Source of the DNA: Odiellus spinosus | Lineage: Eukaryota; Arthropoda; Arachnida; Opiliones; Phalangiidae | DNA: 64,000 bases | Reading direction: 5' to 3' | Assembly: GCA_963920705.1 (NCBI GenBank) | Contig: OY987226.1 | Span: 560,501-624,500 of the forward strand | Shown: positions 18,001-24,568 of the stretch, piece by piece | Layout: each line of letters opens with the position of its first letter | Numbering within the stretch: position 1 is the first letter of the stretch | Notes under the pieces: model-generated | Database searches by the model: none | Told to the model about the DNA's origin: nothing | Seen by the model: only the letters and a program-made list of their open reading frames with translations | Translations under genes and position numbers: made by a program

Positions 18001-20225
18001 CTTAATGAAAAATAAATGGGCTTTGGCCAACTTAACCCCGATATAATTGGGCCTTGGTCAACTTAACCCTGATATAATTGGGCCTTGGTCAACTTAACCC
18101 CGATATAATTGGGCCTTGGTCAACTTAACCCCGATATAATTGGCCCTTGGTCAACTTAACCCCGATATAATTGGGCCTTGGTCAACTTAACCCCGATATA
18201 ATTGGGCCTTGGTCAACTTAACCCCGATATAATTGGGCCTTGGTCAACTTAACCCCGATATAATTGGGCCTTGGTCAACTTAACCCCGATATAATTGGGC
18301 CTTGGTCAACTTAACCCCGATATAATTGGGCCTTGGTCAACTTAACCCCGATATAATTGGGCCTTGGTCAACTTAACCCCGATATAATTGGGCCTTGGTC
18401 AACTTAACCCCGATATAATTGGGCCTTGGTCAACTTAACCCCGATATAATTGGGCCTTGGTCAACTTAACCCCGATATAATTGGGCCTTGGTCAACTTAA
18501 CCCCGATATAATTGGGCCTTGGTCAACTTAACCCCGATATAATTGGGCCTTGGCCAACTTAACCCGATATAATTTTGCTCGAAGGGCTGGTTCAATTTGG
18601 GAGTATGACGTAAGATCAATGACTGAAGAAGACGTAGACTTCACGAGAGCCGACCGAGAGTCGTTATGGAGCGTGGACACCGGGTACACTTACCAAACTG
18701 GTAAAAGTTACGCCGAAAGATCCACGTCCGAGTTTTTGGAGGATGTGCCAACGGTTAACCGGCGTTACGGTCAACCACCAAGGGATTCCGGAGTACCATT
18801 GTCTTCCTCCGCACCAAATCCGTCATACAGGATTCCCATGGGATCGGATCCCGAGGATGATGACGACCAAATCGAGCTTCCAATTTACCCGGTAATTTAT
18901 TCTGTCTAATACCAAAAGTCGATGACTGCATTCGATTTTAAGAACATTTACCCAGACCTTTGTTTACTTTTGTGGAATAAAGCTATAGACTTTTGTTAAT
19001 ACTAATAACGATGGAATCGTCGGAATTTCGACAAGATATTTCTATTTTATCTTTATTCGTAATATGAAATTATTCAACATAATCGATAAATTTAACTAAC
19101 TATTATTAATAATTAACCAATTAGTGTTAATAAATAACCGATTAGTATTATTAATAATTAGCCGATTAATATTATTAATAATTTGGCGATTAGTATTATT
19201 AATAATTAGGCGATTAGTATTATTAATAATTAGGCGATTAGTATTATTAATAATTAGGCGATTAGTATTATTAATAATTAGCCGATTAGTATTATTAATA
19301 ATTAGCCGATTAGTATTATTAATAATTAGCCGATTAGTATTATTAATAATTAGCCGATTAGTATTATTAATAATTAGCCGATTAGTATTATTAATAATTA
19401 GCTGATTAGTATTATTAATAATTAGCTGATTAGTATTATTAATAATTAGCCGATTAGTATTATTAATAATTAGCCGATTAGTATTATTAATAATTAGCCG
19501 ATTAGTAATATTAATAATTAGCCGATTAGTAATATTAATAATTAGCCGATTAGTTTATATTAATAATTAGCCGATTAGTAATATTAATAATTAGCCGATT
19601 AGTTTATATTAATAATTAGCCGATTAGTAATATTAATAATTAGCCGATTAGTTTATATTAATAATTAGCCGATTAGTAATATTAATAATTAGCCGATTAG
19701 TTTATATTAATAATTAGCCGATTAGTAATATTAATAATTAGCCGATTAGTTTATATTAATAATTAGCCGATTAGTATTATTAACAATTAGCCGATTAGTA
19801 TTATTAATAATTAACCGAGTATCCAAATATTTGCGTCCAAACCTTGACCCCTAGTAAATATTTATATTTCGAACTAACAAGATTAAATTTAAATAACATG
19901 GTGTAACTAAATTTAGGAAGAATCAGCTATTTTAGCTGAAGGTTATTAACTATTAGAATGTTGTCCACAGGTGACTACGATAAGTAATCGCTCCGGTAAT
20001 ATGTACACGACGGATTCTCGAGCCTATACTCAGGTCAGCCAAAACATCCAATCATCTTACTCCGCCGTCCAATCTTCTTCATCCAACATCCGTCAAGAAC
20101 GAGATCACCAGGAGCGGAGGAGGCAGAGAAACCCCAGATCTATCGGTCCACCGCCGAGCAGCGTCGGAGAAAGAGAAGAGATACATTCGGTAACCGAAAC
20201 TGATATATACGATTGGAATCGGTAG
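4428..20225 (+). CDS. ZP-N-domain type I membrane protein, nine coding exons (spliced)
   Basis: Assembled CDS: 4428-4520, 7677-7839, 14044-14353, 14794-15258, 15722-15946, 16159-16510, 16628-17877, 18585-18891, 19971-20225. The sum is 3420 nt, an intact frame of 1139 residues. Every junction is GT-AG and every phase matches, which supports the model strongly. Layout: signal peptide about 1-33; sequon NRT at 82-84; a four-cysteine module (Cys90, 119, 138, 172) resembling the ZP-N half of a zona pellucida domain; a proline/alanine linker; one membrane helix about 207-231; basic stop-transfer KKRNIKVVKKKK; then a cytoplasmic tail of about 900 residues rich in Pro, Ser, Thr and Glu. Arthropod ZP proteins usually link apical membrane to cuticle or other extracellular matrix, and a similar role is inferred. 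No ZP-C half or furin site is seen, so this is not a standard ZP protein. I cannot name an ortholog. Confidence 0.8.
4627..4780. repeat. Dispersed repeat, family of the 58-kb array
   Basis: Contains GGTCAGACGCTCTTGAATTC, GTACACCCGAGTTCA and AGTTCAGCTTTGATA in the same order as the units at 58018-58395 and the element at 6747-6880. It lies in intron 1 of the ZP gene. It is repetitive DNA with no coding content. No clear right terminus was found. Confidence 0.6.
5600..5919. mobile_element. TTAA-flanked MITE, copy 1
   Basis: Bounded by TTAA at 5600-5603 and 5916-5919. The ends read AGGTACAATG and, in reverse complement, AGGGAAAATG, a degenerate terminal inverted repeat. Inside is AGCTAAGCCTATTTTGATT, shared with the copy at 28084-28288 and in part with the copy at 56886-57131. 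A TTAA target duplication is typical of piggyBac-type transposition, so this is probably a non-autonomous element of that kind. It has no coding capacity and lies in intron 1 of the ZP gene. Confidence 0.6.
6054..6083. repeat. (ATT)n microsatellite
   Basis: Roughly nine uninterrupted copies of ATT in intron 1 of the ZP gene. Nothing else is notable around it. Confidence 0.9.
6747..6880. mobile_element. Short element with GGGGTT-type inverted termini
   Basis: The left end GGGGTTAGACACT is matched by the right end AGTGTCAACCCC, whose reverse complement is GGGGTTGACACT. The interior (ACACCCGAGTTCA, GAGTTCAGCTTTGACAGTGC) is the repeat that occurs in tandem at 58018-58395. This copy appears to have both termini and so defines the family. 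It is non-coding and intronic. Confidence 0.6.
7677..7839 (+). CDS. ZP gene exon 2: start of mature ectodomain
   Basis: Acceptor TTCTTTTGTCAAG and donor AAAG|GTAATT enclose 163 nt open in the phase-0 frame. It encodes residues 32-85 plus the first base of codon 86. The peptide begins VAEGQNGAQ, fits the end of a signal peptide, and is hydrophilic, with QPRRDD and the sequon NRT near its end. The donor leaves phase 1, which matches the two-base start of the exon at 14044. A shorter open frame in another phase starts at an internal ATG but hits TAG within the exon, so it is less likely. This exon is too small to be found by ORF length alone. Confidence 0.7.
8611..8840. mobile_element. MITE with GGACCGGATTAAGGG ends
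   Basis: The left end has GGGACCGGATTAAGGG and the right end CCCTTAATCCGGTCCTG, a 15-bp inverted repeat. GATAAT occurs just outside both ends (8605-8610 and 8841-8846), a likely target-site duplication. Inside are GC-rich GGGGGC/GCCCCC words on both sides. The form is like non-autonomous hAT elements, but the class is an inference. No transposase is encoded. Confidence 0.65.
9261..9597. mobile_element. CAGAAG-ended MITE, copy 1
   Basis: The ends CAGAAGCCGATGAAACCCTC and its near-perfect reverse complement bound about 337 bp. The inverted repeat continues inward with gaps (TTTGAAGTCTA, then CTCTCTGTATGGG matched by CCCATACAGAGAG). A second copy lies at 62494-62813 with the same interior. Flanking duplication is not clear at this copy. 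CAG-type ends are compatible with hAT elements, which is inference. Open frames within are palindrome by-products. Confidence 0.75.
10439..10740. mobile_element. TTAA-family MITE, copy 2
   Basis: Left end CTAAAGGGAGGATG, right end CATTCTACCTTTTAA, the same degenerate termini as the copies at 5600, 28084 and 56886. It shares the inner segment with CTTCGCGTTG and ACCAATGA with the copy at 56886-57131. The left target is CTAA rather than TTAA, so this copy has decayed. Non-coding, in intron 2 of the ZP gene. Confidence 0.5.
11316..11495. repeat. Tandem duplication of a 90-bp unit with E-box motifs
   Basis: The word TCGCGCCAAATTGAAATTCC starts at 11316 and again exactly 90 bp later, each time followed by AAAATCACGTGAATAAA. 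Each unit holds CACGTG. The second also has GTCACGTGAC, a perfect 10-bp palindrome. The pair could bind bHLH factors, but such motifs occur by chance and no function is claimed. Confidence 0.7.
13049..13178. repeat. Hairpin element with CCAAT-containing arms and a central perfect palindrome
   Basis: The arms 13049-13066 (GACCAATCAAAAGACTCC) and 13161-13178 match in reverse complement at 17 of 18 positions. Between them, 13123-13144 is a perfect 22-bp palindrome centred on CACGTG. It may be a decayed foldback element. As written it also puts two opposed CCAAT boxes around an E-box, but nothing shows promoter function. Confidence 0.6.
13553..13971. mobile_element. 419-bp MITE with 41-bp terminal inverted repeats and 7-bp target duplication
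   Basis: The ends begin CAGAGGTATATAATAACCCC and mirror each other for about 41 bp, with one extra G in the left arm. GTATTAT is duplicated at 13546-13552 and 13972-13978. Termini and duplication are almost intact, so the insertion is young. The interior has no transposase. The CAGAG start resembles hAT termini, but hAT duplications are usually 8 bp and P-type ones 7-8 bp, so the class stays open. It sits 72 bp before exon 3 of the ZP gene. Confidence 0.85.
14044..14353 (+). CDS. ZP gene exon 3: ZP-N-like four-cysteine domain
   Basis: Acceptor TTTCCAG, donor CCCGC|GTAAGTG. Encodes residues 86-189 (both ends split codons). The first Cys in LSCESGEMLVKINFSEPF, the Gly/Tyr-rich turn, the SPC and KGC cysteines and the last Cys in TIICRYPPP follow the ZP-N pattern (Cys90, 119, 138, 172). 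The domain ends directly in a Pro-rich spacer, without the ZP-C half. ZP-N modules alone can polymerise or bind ligands in other proteins. Codon usage is clearly richer in GC than the flanking introns. Confidence 0.85.
14794..15258 (+). CDS. ZP gene exon 4: linker, transmembrane helix, start of tail
   Basis: Acceptor TTTTGATTTCAG, donor GATAG|GTACGT. Encodes residues 189-344. A Pro/Ala linker is followed by LLLIICALLFLTLLLLGIGI, a clear single membrane helix, then YYCLKKR and a lysine cluster that fixes the tail inside the cell. The tail start has Ser-rich stretches, SMYGSEAALL and an acidic patch. There is no consensus furin site before the helix, so the protein probably stays membrane-anchored. 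Confidence 0.9.
15722..15946 (+). CDS. ZP gene exon 5: cytoplasmic tail
   Basis: Acceptor CTAATATTAG, donor CCACCAG|GTAGGC, both phase 2. Encodes residues 344-419. No domain is recognised. The segment VPKPPTKIEMPKP is a possible SH3-type ligand. The splice sites and frame continuity with exons 4 and 6 are the evidence. Confidence 0.85.
16159..16510 (+). CDS. ZP gene exon 6: tail with a duplicated SYAPSLYGSIPDN motif
   Basis: Acceptor TTTTCTATCAG, donor GTCAAG|GTAAAT (phase 0). Encodes residues 419-536. SYAPSLYGSIPDN occurs twice, at about 455-467 and 500-512, each after a poly-proline run (five, then seven prolines). This is an internal duplication of about 45 residues. The conserved Tyr could be phosphorylated and the proline runs could bind SH3, WW or EVH1 domains. 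These roles are inferred. Confidence 0.85.
16628..17877 (+). CDS. ZP gene exon 7: long proline/threonine-rich tail
   Basis: Acceptor CGATTAAG at 16627, donor TTCCAA|GTAAGA. Encodes residues 537-953 and starts in phase 0 at an ATG that is probably internal. Three related motifs stand out: PTTFDVTIRTYPRPP (about 643-657), PTTWSVLVRVLKPPP (about 798-812) and PTTWEVIIRVLSAPL (about 866-880). Between the last two lies a compact segment with EKWRSVI and RYYRLF that may fold. The rest is low-complexity with PPPPPPPP runs and many S/T sites. Intron 6 before it is only 117 bp. Confidence 0.85.
17878..18584 (+). other. ZP gene intron 7, mostly a tandem array
   Basis: About 560 of 707 bp are the 31-bp tandem repeat described separately. 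The array ends some 12 bp before the acceptor, and the tract before the AG is weak in pyrimidines (TTTTGCTCGAAG). The phase-2 join gives an uninterrupted frame (TSK|AGSIWEYD), which supports the acceptor despite its weak look. Confidence 0.75.
18020..18573. repeat. 31-bp tandem repeat (about 18 copies)
   Basis: The unit contains AACTTAACCCCGATATAATT followed by GGGCCTTGGTC. Copies are almost identical in the centre, with single changes near the two ends (GGCCAAC, CCCTGAT, GGCCC, and a CCC for CCCC in the last). The near identity suggests recent expansion and likely length polymorphism. Confidence 0.95.
18585..18891 (+). CDS. ZP gene exon 8: acidic cytoplasmic tail
   Basis: Encodes residues 953-1055 between the acceptor CTCGAAG and the donor TACCCG|GTAATT (phase 0). 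It contains SIWEYDVRSMTEEDVDF, a Tyr-rich stretch (TGYTYQTGKSYAE) and an acidic DPEDDDDQIE run. Reading through the donor gives VIYSV and a TAA at 18907-18909, which may be used in a shorter isoform. No domain is recognised. Confidence 0.8.
18892..18981 (+). terminator. Possible alternative 3' end in intron 8
   Basis: Read-through of exon 8 adds five residues and stops at 18909. AATAAA follows at 18976-18981, with T-rich sequence after it. If cleavage occurs here the protein would be 1060 residues and lack exon 9. This is a sequence-based inference. No AATAAA lies this close after the exon-9 stop. Confidence 0.4.
19085..19815. repeat. 24-bp tandem repeat with a dimeric higher-order section
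   Basis: The basic unit is AATAATTAGCCGATTAGTAT plus TATT, about 30 copies. Early copies vary at one base (GGCGATT against GCCGATT, GCTGATT). From about 19,505 two variants alternate, one with GTAATATT (24 bp) and one with GTTTATATT (25 bp), forming a 49-bp higher-order unit. The open frame across the first part exists only because 24 is a multiple of three. Confidence 0.95.
19971..20225 (+). CDS. ZP gene exon 9: C-terminus
   Basis: Acceptor TTGTCCACAG, phase 0. Encodes residues 1056-1139 and stops at TAG 20223-20225. The sequence is Ser/Gln-rich, then very basic (RQERDHQERRRQRNPR), and ends EIHSVTETDIYDWNR. The frame joins exon 8 without change (IYP|VTTISN). The short basic tail could bind membrane lipid or a PDZ-independent partner; nothing specific is recognised. 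Confidence 0.8.
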   Translation: MTTISNRSGNMYTTDSRAYTQVSQNIQSSYSAVQSSSSNIRQERDHQERRRQRNPRSIGPPPSSVGEREEIHSVTETDIYDWNR

Positions 20226-23200
20226 ACAATAAGTGTCGCCTTTAGAGCGAAATTATCAAATCGCAATTAGGCTTAATTTTTGCGACACCACGCGTTTAAA
20301 TTTTTTTTTTAATCGTCAGATACGGTTTGTTCGTAACAATTGCGCCTTTTAGGCCCTAAGTGTTGAATAGACAATTTTATTTAGCGTTCATCTTGTGGGT
20401 AAGACTTGATATGTCAACGGAGTTTAGTACGGTGGAGCCTCGCTAGCCTTCCACCGTACTAAACCTCTTGAACCGTGTTCATCAACGCTCCCTTTTAGCC
20501 CACCCTGTATCTTCTACTTCTCTAGAAGTTTAGGGTACCACCTGCTGAGGTACTCTGTTGATTTTTCTATTCTTTGTCCTAATGTTTCGCCAAATTTACG
20601 AATCTGTCTATTGGAGTGGACATTTTCAATTTAGATTCCTTTGGCCAAAAAAATAATTTTTCGTCTTGACTAAGGTGAATTTCTTTACTTACGACGAAAT
20701 AGTTACTTATGGTCAAAAAATCTAGATTGATGTTCAACCTGAGGCGGATTGATAAACAATGTTAAATTTCATAGAAAGAAAGTAGTCTTTGGCAACTCTC
20801 CTTGAACAGAGAATATGAAAACTTTTTAATTTTTTGAGAATGAGTAATTTAAGGCTGGATGTTAAAGTTACGGTTAAAAATCACCTTTTTTTTGCGTAAA
20901 ACTTCACAATTTTACGTAATTTGTGATTAATCGGTTGTTCACGATCCTCTAACAAATCTAATTATTTTCTACGAATTTCTAACAATAGAGACGAAATTCT
21001 AATTTTTAACGTGATATTCTGATGAACCGAATAATTTCAAAGTTGAAATTATAATAATTTAAAATAGTGGAAAGAAATCCCGGTGATTTTTTTTTTTTTT
21101 TTTTTAAATGTCTAACCCAAATATTTTTAAAGGTTTTTTTAACTAACTGCAGTCATAATATAAACTAAATTTACTAATAAAACGTTAAAATGGTAAAAAT
21201 CCGAGGTGGATTAGTGGAGAATACGAATTTCAATCAATTTTCAAATTTTCGCTCGAAGTAAAAATAGATTTTACAAAATAGAAAATAGTGTGTGGTATTT
21301 CTCTAGTCTAGATACAGGTGGGTCGTGACGTGTCGAAGAACGATAAAAGCCCTATACTGCCTTTTCAATCGTTAATTACTCCAAGATCGAGTACATTAAC
21401 GAATTAAAATTAAACTTAAAACCTTTAAGCAGCCAAATTAGAATGATTTTAATTTCATTCGCGAATGATAAGAAAAATCTGATTTTCAAATAATTGAAAT
21501 TTATCAAAGATTGTCAGATTTCCCTGTACCATTACTTTTTTCTTACTGGACAAATGTCCAGTATTTTTCCTAATGGACAAATGTCTAGCAATTATCTTAC
21601 TGGCTAAATTTCCAGTATTTTTCTTACTGGACAAATGTCCAGTGAACCCAAATCTCAAAAATAAGAAGTTATTTGTAAAATGTTATTTCCGGACATTCGC
21701 TGCTAGAGGACCACGTTAAAATTTGGCTACTTATGAGGTTTTAATTTAAGATTAGACTAATCTACTGTCAAATCTCGGTTTAAGGAGATTATTTATCCAT
21801 TCCTATAAGTTTTACATTATTTTATTTCCGAATTTATGTTAAGTAATTTTCGTTCGACCCGCGGTTTTTGAATGATTGTGCGCTAATAACATTTTATAAA
21901 GAGGTGGATGTAAGTTCTATTTTTAACACTAAAACTGACCCGTGGGTTTTTTGTAAATAATAATCGAAGGAGTGTAACCCGATGAAATTAATTTTAATAA
22001 TAAAAATGAGAACATTTTAATAGAGCTTAAATCGCCCGTGATCGATTTCCGTTCGTATACAGGCAGCTTGGAATCGATAGAACGGAAAACAGTCTTTTAT
22101 CAAATCGATTTGATTTAATTTCTAGAAACTGCTTCGGGAACCAGTTTCGTACCGATTCGGTTTCAACAACCGATAGAGGAAGCTACGATAAATCGATTTA
22201 TAAAGATAAAGCTTGAACAAATGAGGCTTAAAAAGATTCCTGGCGATTCGAATATCGATTTGATTTTACCGTTTAAAATCGATTAAGAATTTCAAACTTT
22301 TTCTTATAGACTTATGATAATAATAGAGAGATGTAGTTATTAGGTGGGGTTTGATAATTCGAAATTGTGGCTCGATAAGTTGGTGTAATCTTATTGGCTT
22401 CGACTCTCAGGTTTAAAGTTCCAATGAGATAACCAAAAAAACAAAATTATTCTTTGATAAATACACTCTTATTAGATTACTGCCTAAGGTAACTGTAACA
22501 ACAGGTTAATCAGTGGGGAAAAAATCGTCGGAGATCGCGCGTCTCGAAGACACCTAACCAAAGCCCCGTAAGTCTTCGAAATCTTTACCATTTCCACTAT
22601 TTTTAACGAACTGCGAAATATACGTTTCAAACTATTACGTTTACTTACTAGTAAATAATATTATAAATAGGGGCGTAAAATATTGCTGCTGTAGCCGAAA
22701 AGGTGATAATATTGAAATTAGATTTTTTAACACACCCAAAATTTCAAATAAAATCCACTTTCAAGTCAATTATCCAATTTTTGCGGCAAAATTTCCTAGA
22801 AATAAATTTATCTTTTCTATCAAGTCCATATCCCTCCAATTAGGCAGTCTTTCGAACTAGTTCGCGTGTAAATTAAACTAGTTAAAAATATATATTTCAT
22901 CTTGCTTATTATTGTTTTAAATAATATCCAGTTGCAATATTATGACGTCACTAATTTAAAAGCGTATATACACGGGCGTATATTTTCCAAATTTAATTTT
23001 AATACTTCTTGTGGAATAGATATTTGTGATTAATAACCCAATGTTAAGGAATTTAGATTAACACTTAGAACAGTTAATTTAACACCATAAACAATAATTT
23101 TAAAAGTATATAATGGCGATTTAAATAGCAATTAATAATTTCTGTCCCTTCTCTGGTTTGAGCCAAAGTAATTGTTCTTTATTAAAGGGTTACCAGCATC

Positions 23201-23379
23201 CTCTATTTGTATAAATAGTTAATTATTTTAATCACGATTAGATTTATTAGGTTTAAATTAATTTCTGCCTGCAACAGCCTAAAAAGAATAGGTCTAAAGT
23301 ATTTTCATAAGCTCTTCTATTTCCCTTTAAATGATTATAGATATTTAGGATGTTAATTAAAATAATTAAATTTATTTTA
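20226..23379. other. Intergenic region between the ZP gene and the first innexin
   Basis: No gene is seen. It holds a 19-T run at about 21,087, the hairpin array at 21545-21643, and at 22103-22152 a 50-bp segment that also makes up part of ZP intron 6. It must include the innexin promoter and an untranslated first exon, because 23380 looks like a 3' splice site, but neither could be placed. Confidence 0.6.
21545..21643. repeat. Four 27-bp units, each with a small hairpin
   Basis: ACTGGACAAATGTCCAGT starts at 21545 and again at 21626. Variant copies sit at 21572 and 21599, giving an exact 27-bp period. In each perfect unit ACTGGACA pairs with TGTCCAGT. The variant at 21599 keeps pairing through a paired change (ACTGG/CCAGT), while that at 21572 is weaker. 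Confidence 0.75.
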
Positions 23380-23407
23380 GATCTCTGAAAAATCGTCGTA
23401 ATTGAAA

Positions 23408-24568
23408 ATGGCCTCGGCTTTGTTTATCTCAAACTTAGCGCCGCTAATTAAAGTATCGCAAATAACCACGGACAATCGTATTTTCCAATTACATTACAAG
23501 GCGTCAACCGTGTTATTCTTCGCGTTCAGCATCGCTGTTAGCGGGTACCAATTTTTCGGTGATCCCATCTTGTGCATGAACAACGATGACGTCGGCAATC
23601 CGGCGGATGGTAAAGCCAGTCGGATACTGAACAATTTCTGCTGGGTCGAAGGAACTTTTACTTTACCGAAATACTTGAACCACAAGGTTGGAGAAGAAGT
23701 ACCGCATCCTGGCGTTCATAAGTTCGTGGAAGGTGATGACGTCATAGAACACGCTTACTACCAATGGGTCTGGGTCGTTCTTTTCTTAATCGGATGTTTG
23801 TCTTACGTACCGAGATTGTTGTGGAAAATATTCGAGGGACAGAAAATCAAGAACATCGTCAGCGAACTTTACAAGAGCGTCTTGGAGGAAGAATCCAAGA
23901 AAAAACTGGAAGGCAAAGTGGTGGATTACTTCATTTCTCATAAGGGCGATCATTCGGCTTACGCCTTCAAGTTTCTTCTCTGCGAAATACTGAACTTCGT
24001 CAATGTCATTTTTCAAATGTGTCTGTTGAATAGATTTCTCGGTGGAGAGTTTTTTACCTACGGCTCGCGGGTTTTCGAATTCATCAGGAAAGACGATGAT
24101 GCCGACGATAATCCCATGATTAGAGTCTTCCCTAGAGTGTCGAAATGCATTTTCCATCGCGTCGGACCTTCTGGAAGCGTCATGAAATACGACGTCATGT
24201 GCGCGTTGCCATTAAACATCTTAAACGAAAAAGCTTTCGCCGCCATTTGGGTCTGGTTGATTTTACTGTCGATACTCTCCGGATTGGCCATCGTTTACAG
24301 AGTAATCGTCTTCGTTTCGCCGAGTCTTCGATTCTTGCTGACCAAGACCTACAATTATTTGACACCCGAAACCGTTATCGACGACGTGCTGACCAGACTT
24401 TCATTCGGCGATTGGTTCGTCCTCTATCAAGTCGCGAACAATATTGATAGCGTTCATTTCATGGAACTTATGTACGATTTGGACGATAAACTGAACGCTC
24501 GGGAGTCGGCGTTATCAAGTACTCCATCGACTCCTAGGAGTAAGAAACACGACGAGACCATGATTTAA
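23408..24568 (+). CDS. Innexin (gap-junction channel subunit), single coding exon
   Basis: 386 residues, a normal innexin length. Start at ATG 23408 (AAAATGG context), with an in-frame TAA at 23399. TTTATTTTAG ending at 23380 is probably the acceptor of a 5' UTR intron. Four membrane helices lie near 33-49, 121-138, 186-207 and 277-300. The innexin signature YYQW is at 117-120. Each extracellular loop has two cysteines: Cys56/Cys78 and Cys247/Cys265, the latter in KCIFHRVGPSGS. The tail carries SSTPSTPRSKK, likely phosphorylatable. Innexins form hexameric channels that dock between cells. Loop 1 has 22 residues from Cys to Cys against 15 in the neighbouring innexin, because of an insertion with NPADGKASR. 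It is diverged from Innexin-1 and -2 and may be an Innexin-3-like or lineage-specific paralogue; I leave the symbol empty. Confidence 0.95.
   Translation: MASALFISNLAPLIKVSQITTDNRIFQLHYKASTVLFFAFSIAVSGYQFFGDPILCMNNDDVGNPADGKASRILNNFCWVEGTFTLPKYLNHKVGEEVPHPGVHKFVEGDDVIEHAYYQWVWVVLFLIGCLSYVPRLLWKIFEGQKIKNIVSELYKSVLEEESKKKLEGKVVDYFISHKGDHSAYAFKFLLCEILNFVNVIFQMCLLNRFLGGEFFTYGSRVFEFIRKDDDADDNPMIRVFPRVSKCIFHRVGPSGSVMKYDVMCALPLNILNEKAFAAIWVWLILLSILSGLAIVYRVIVFVSPSLRFLLTKTYNYLTPETVIDDVLTRLSFGDWFVLYQVANNIDSVHFMELMYDLDDKLNARESALSSTPSTPRSKKHDETMI

Larger units (their letters stand above)
18892..19970 (+). other. ZP gene intron 8, mostly a tandem array
   Basis: A 1079-bp intron, of which about 720 bp is the 24-bp satellite. 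The donor CCG|GTAATT and the acceptor TTGTCCACAG are good. Nothing else coding is seen. Confidence 0.75.

Noticed and set aside
18020-18573. 31-bp array as coding repeats joined to exon 8
   Set aside because: 31 is not a multiple of three, so frames break within the array, and the phase-2 join of exon 7 to 18585 gives a continuous protein without it.
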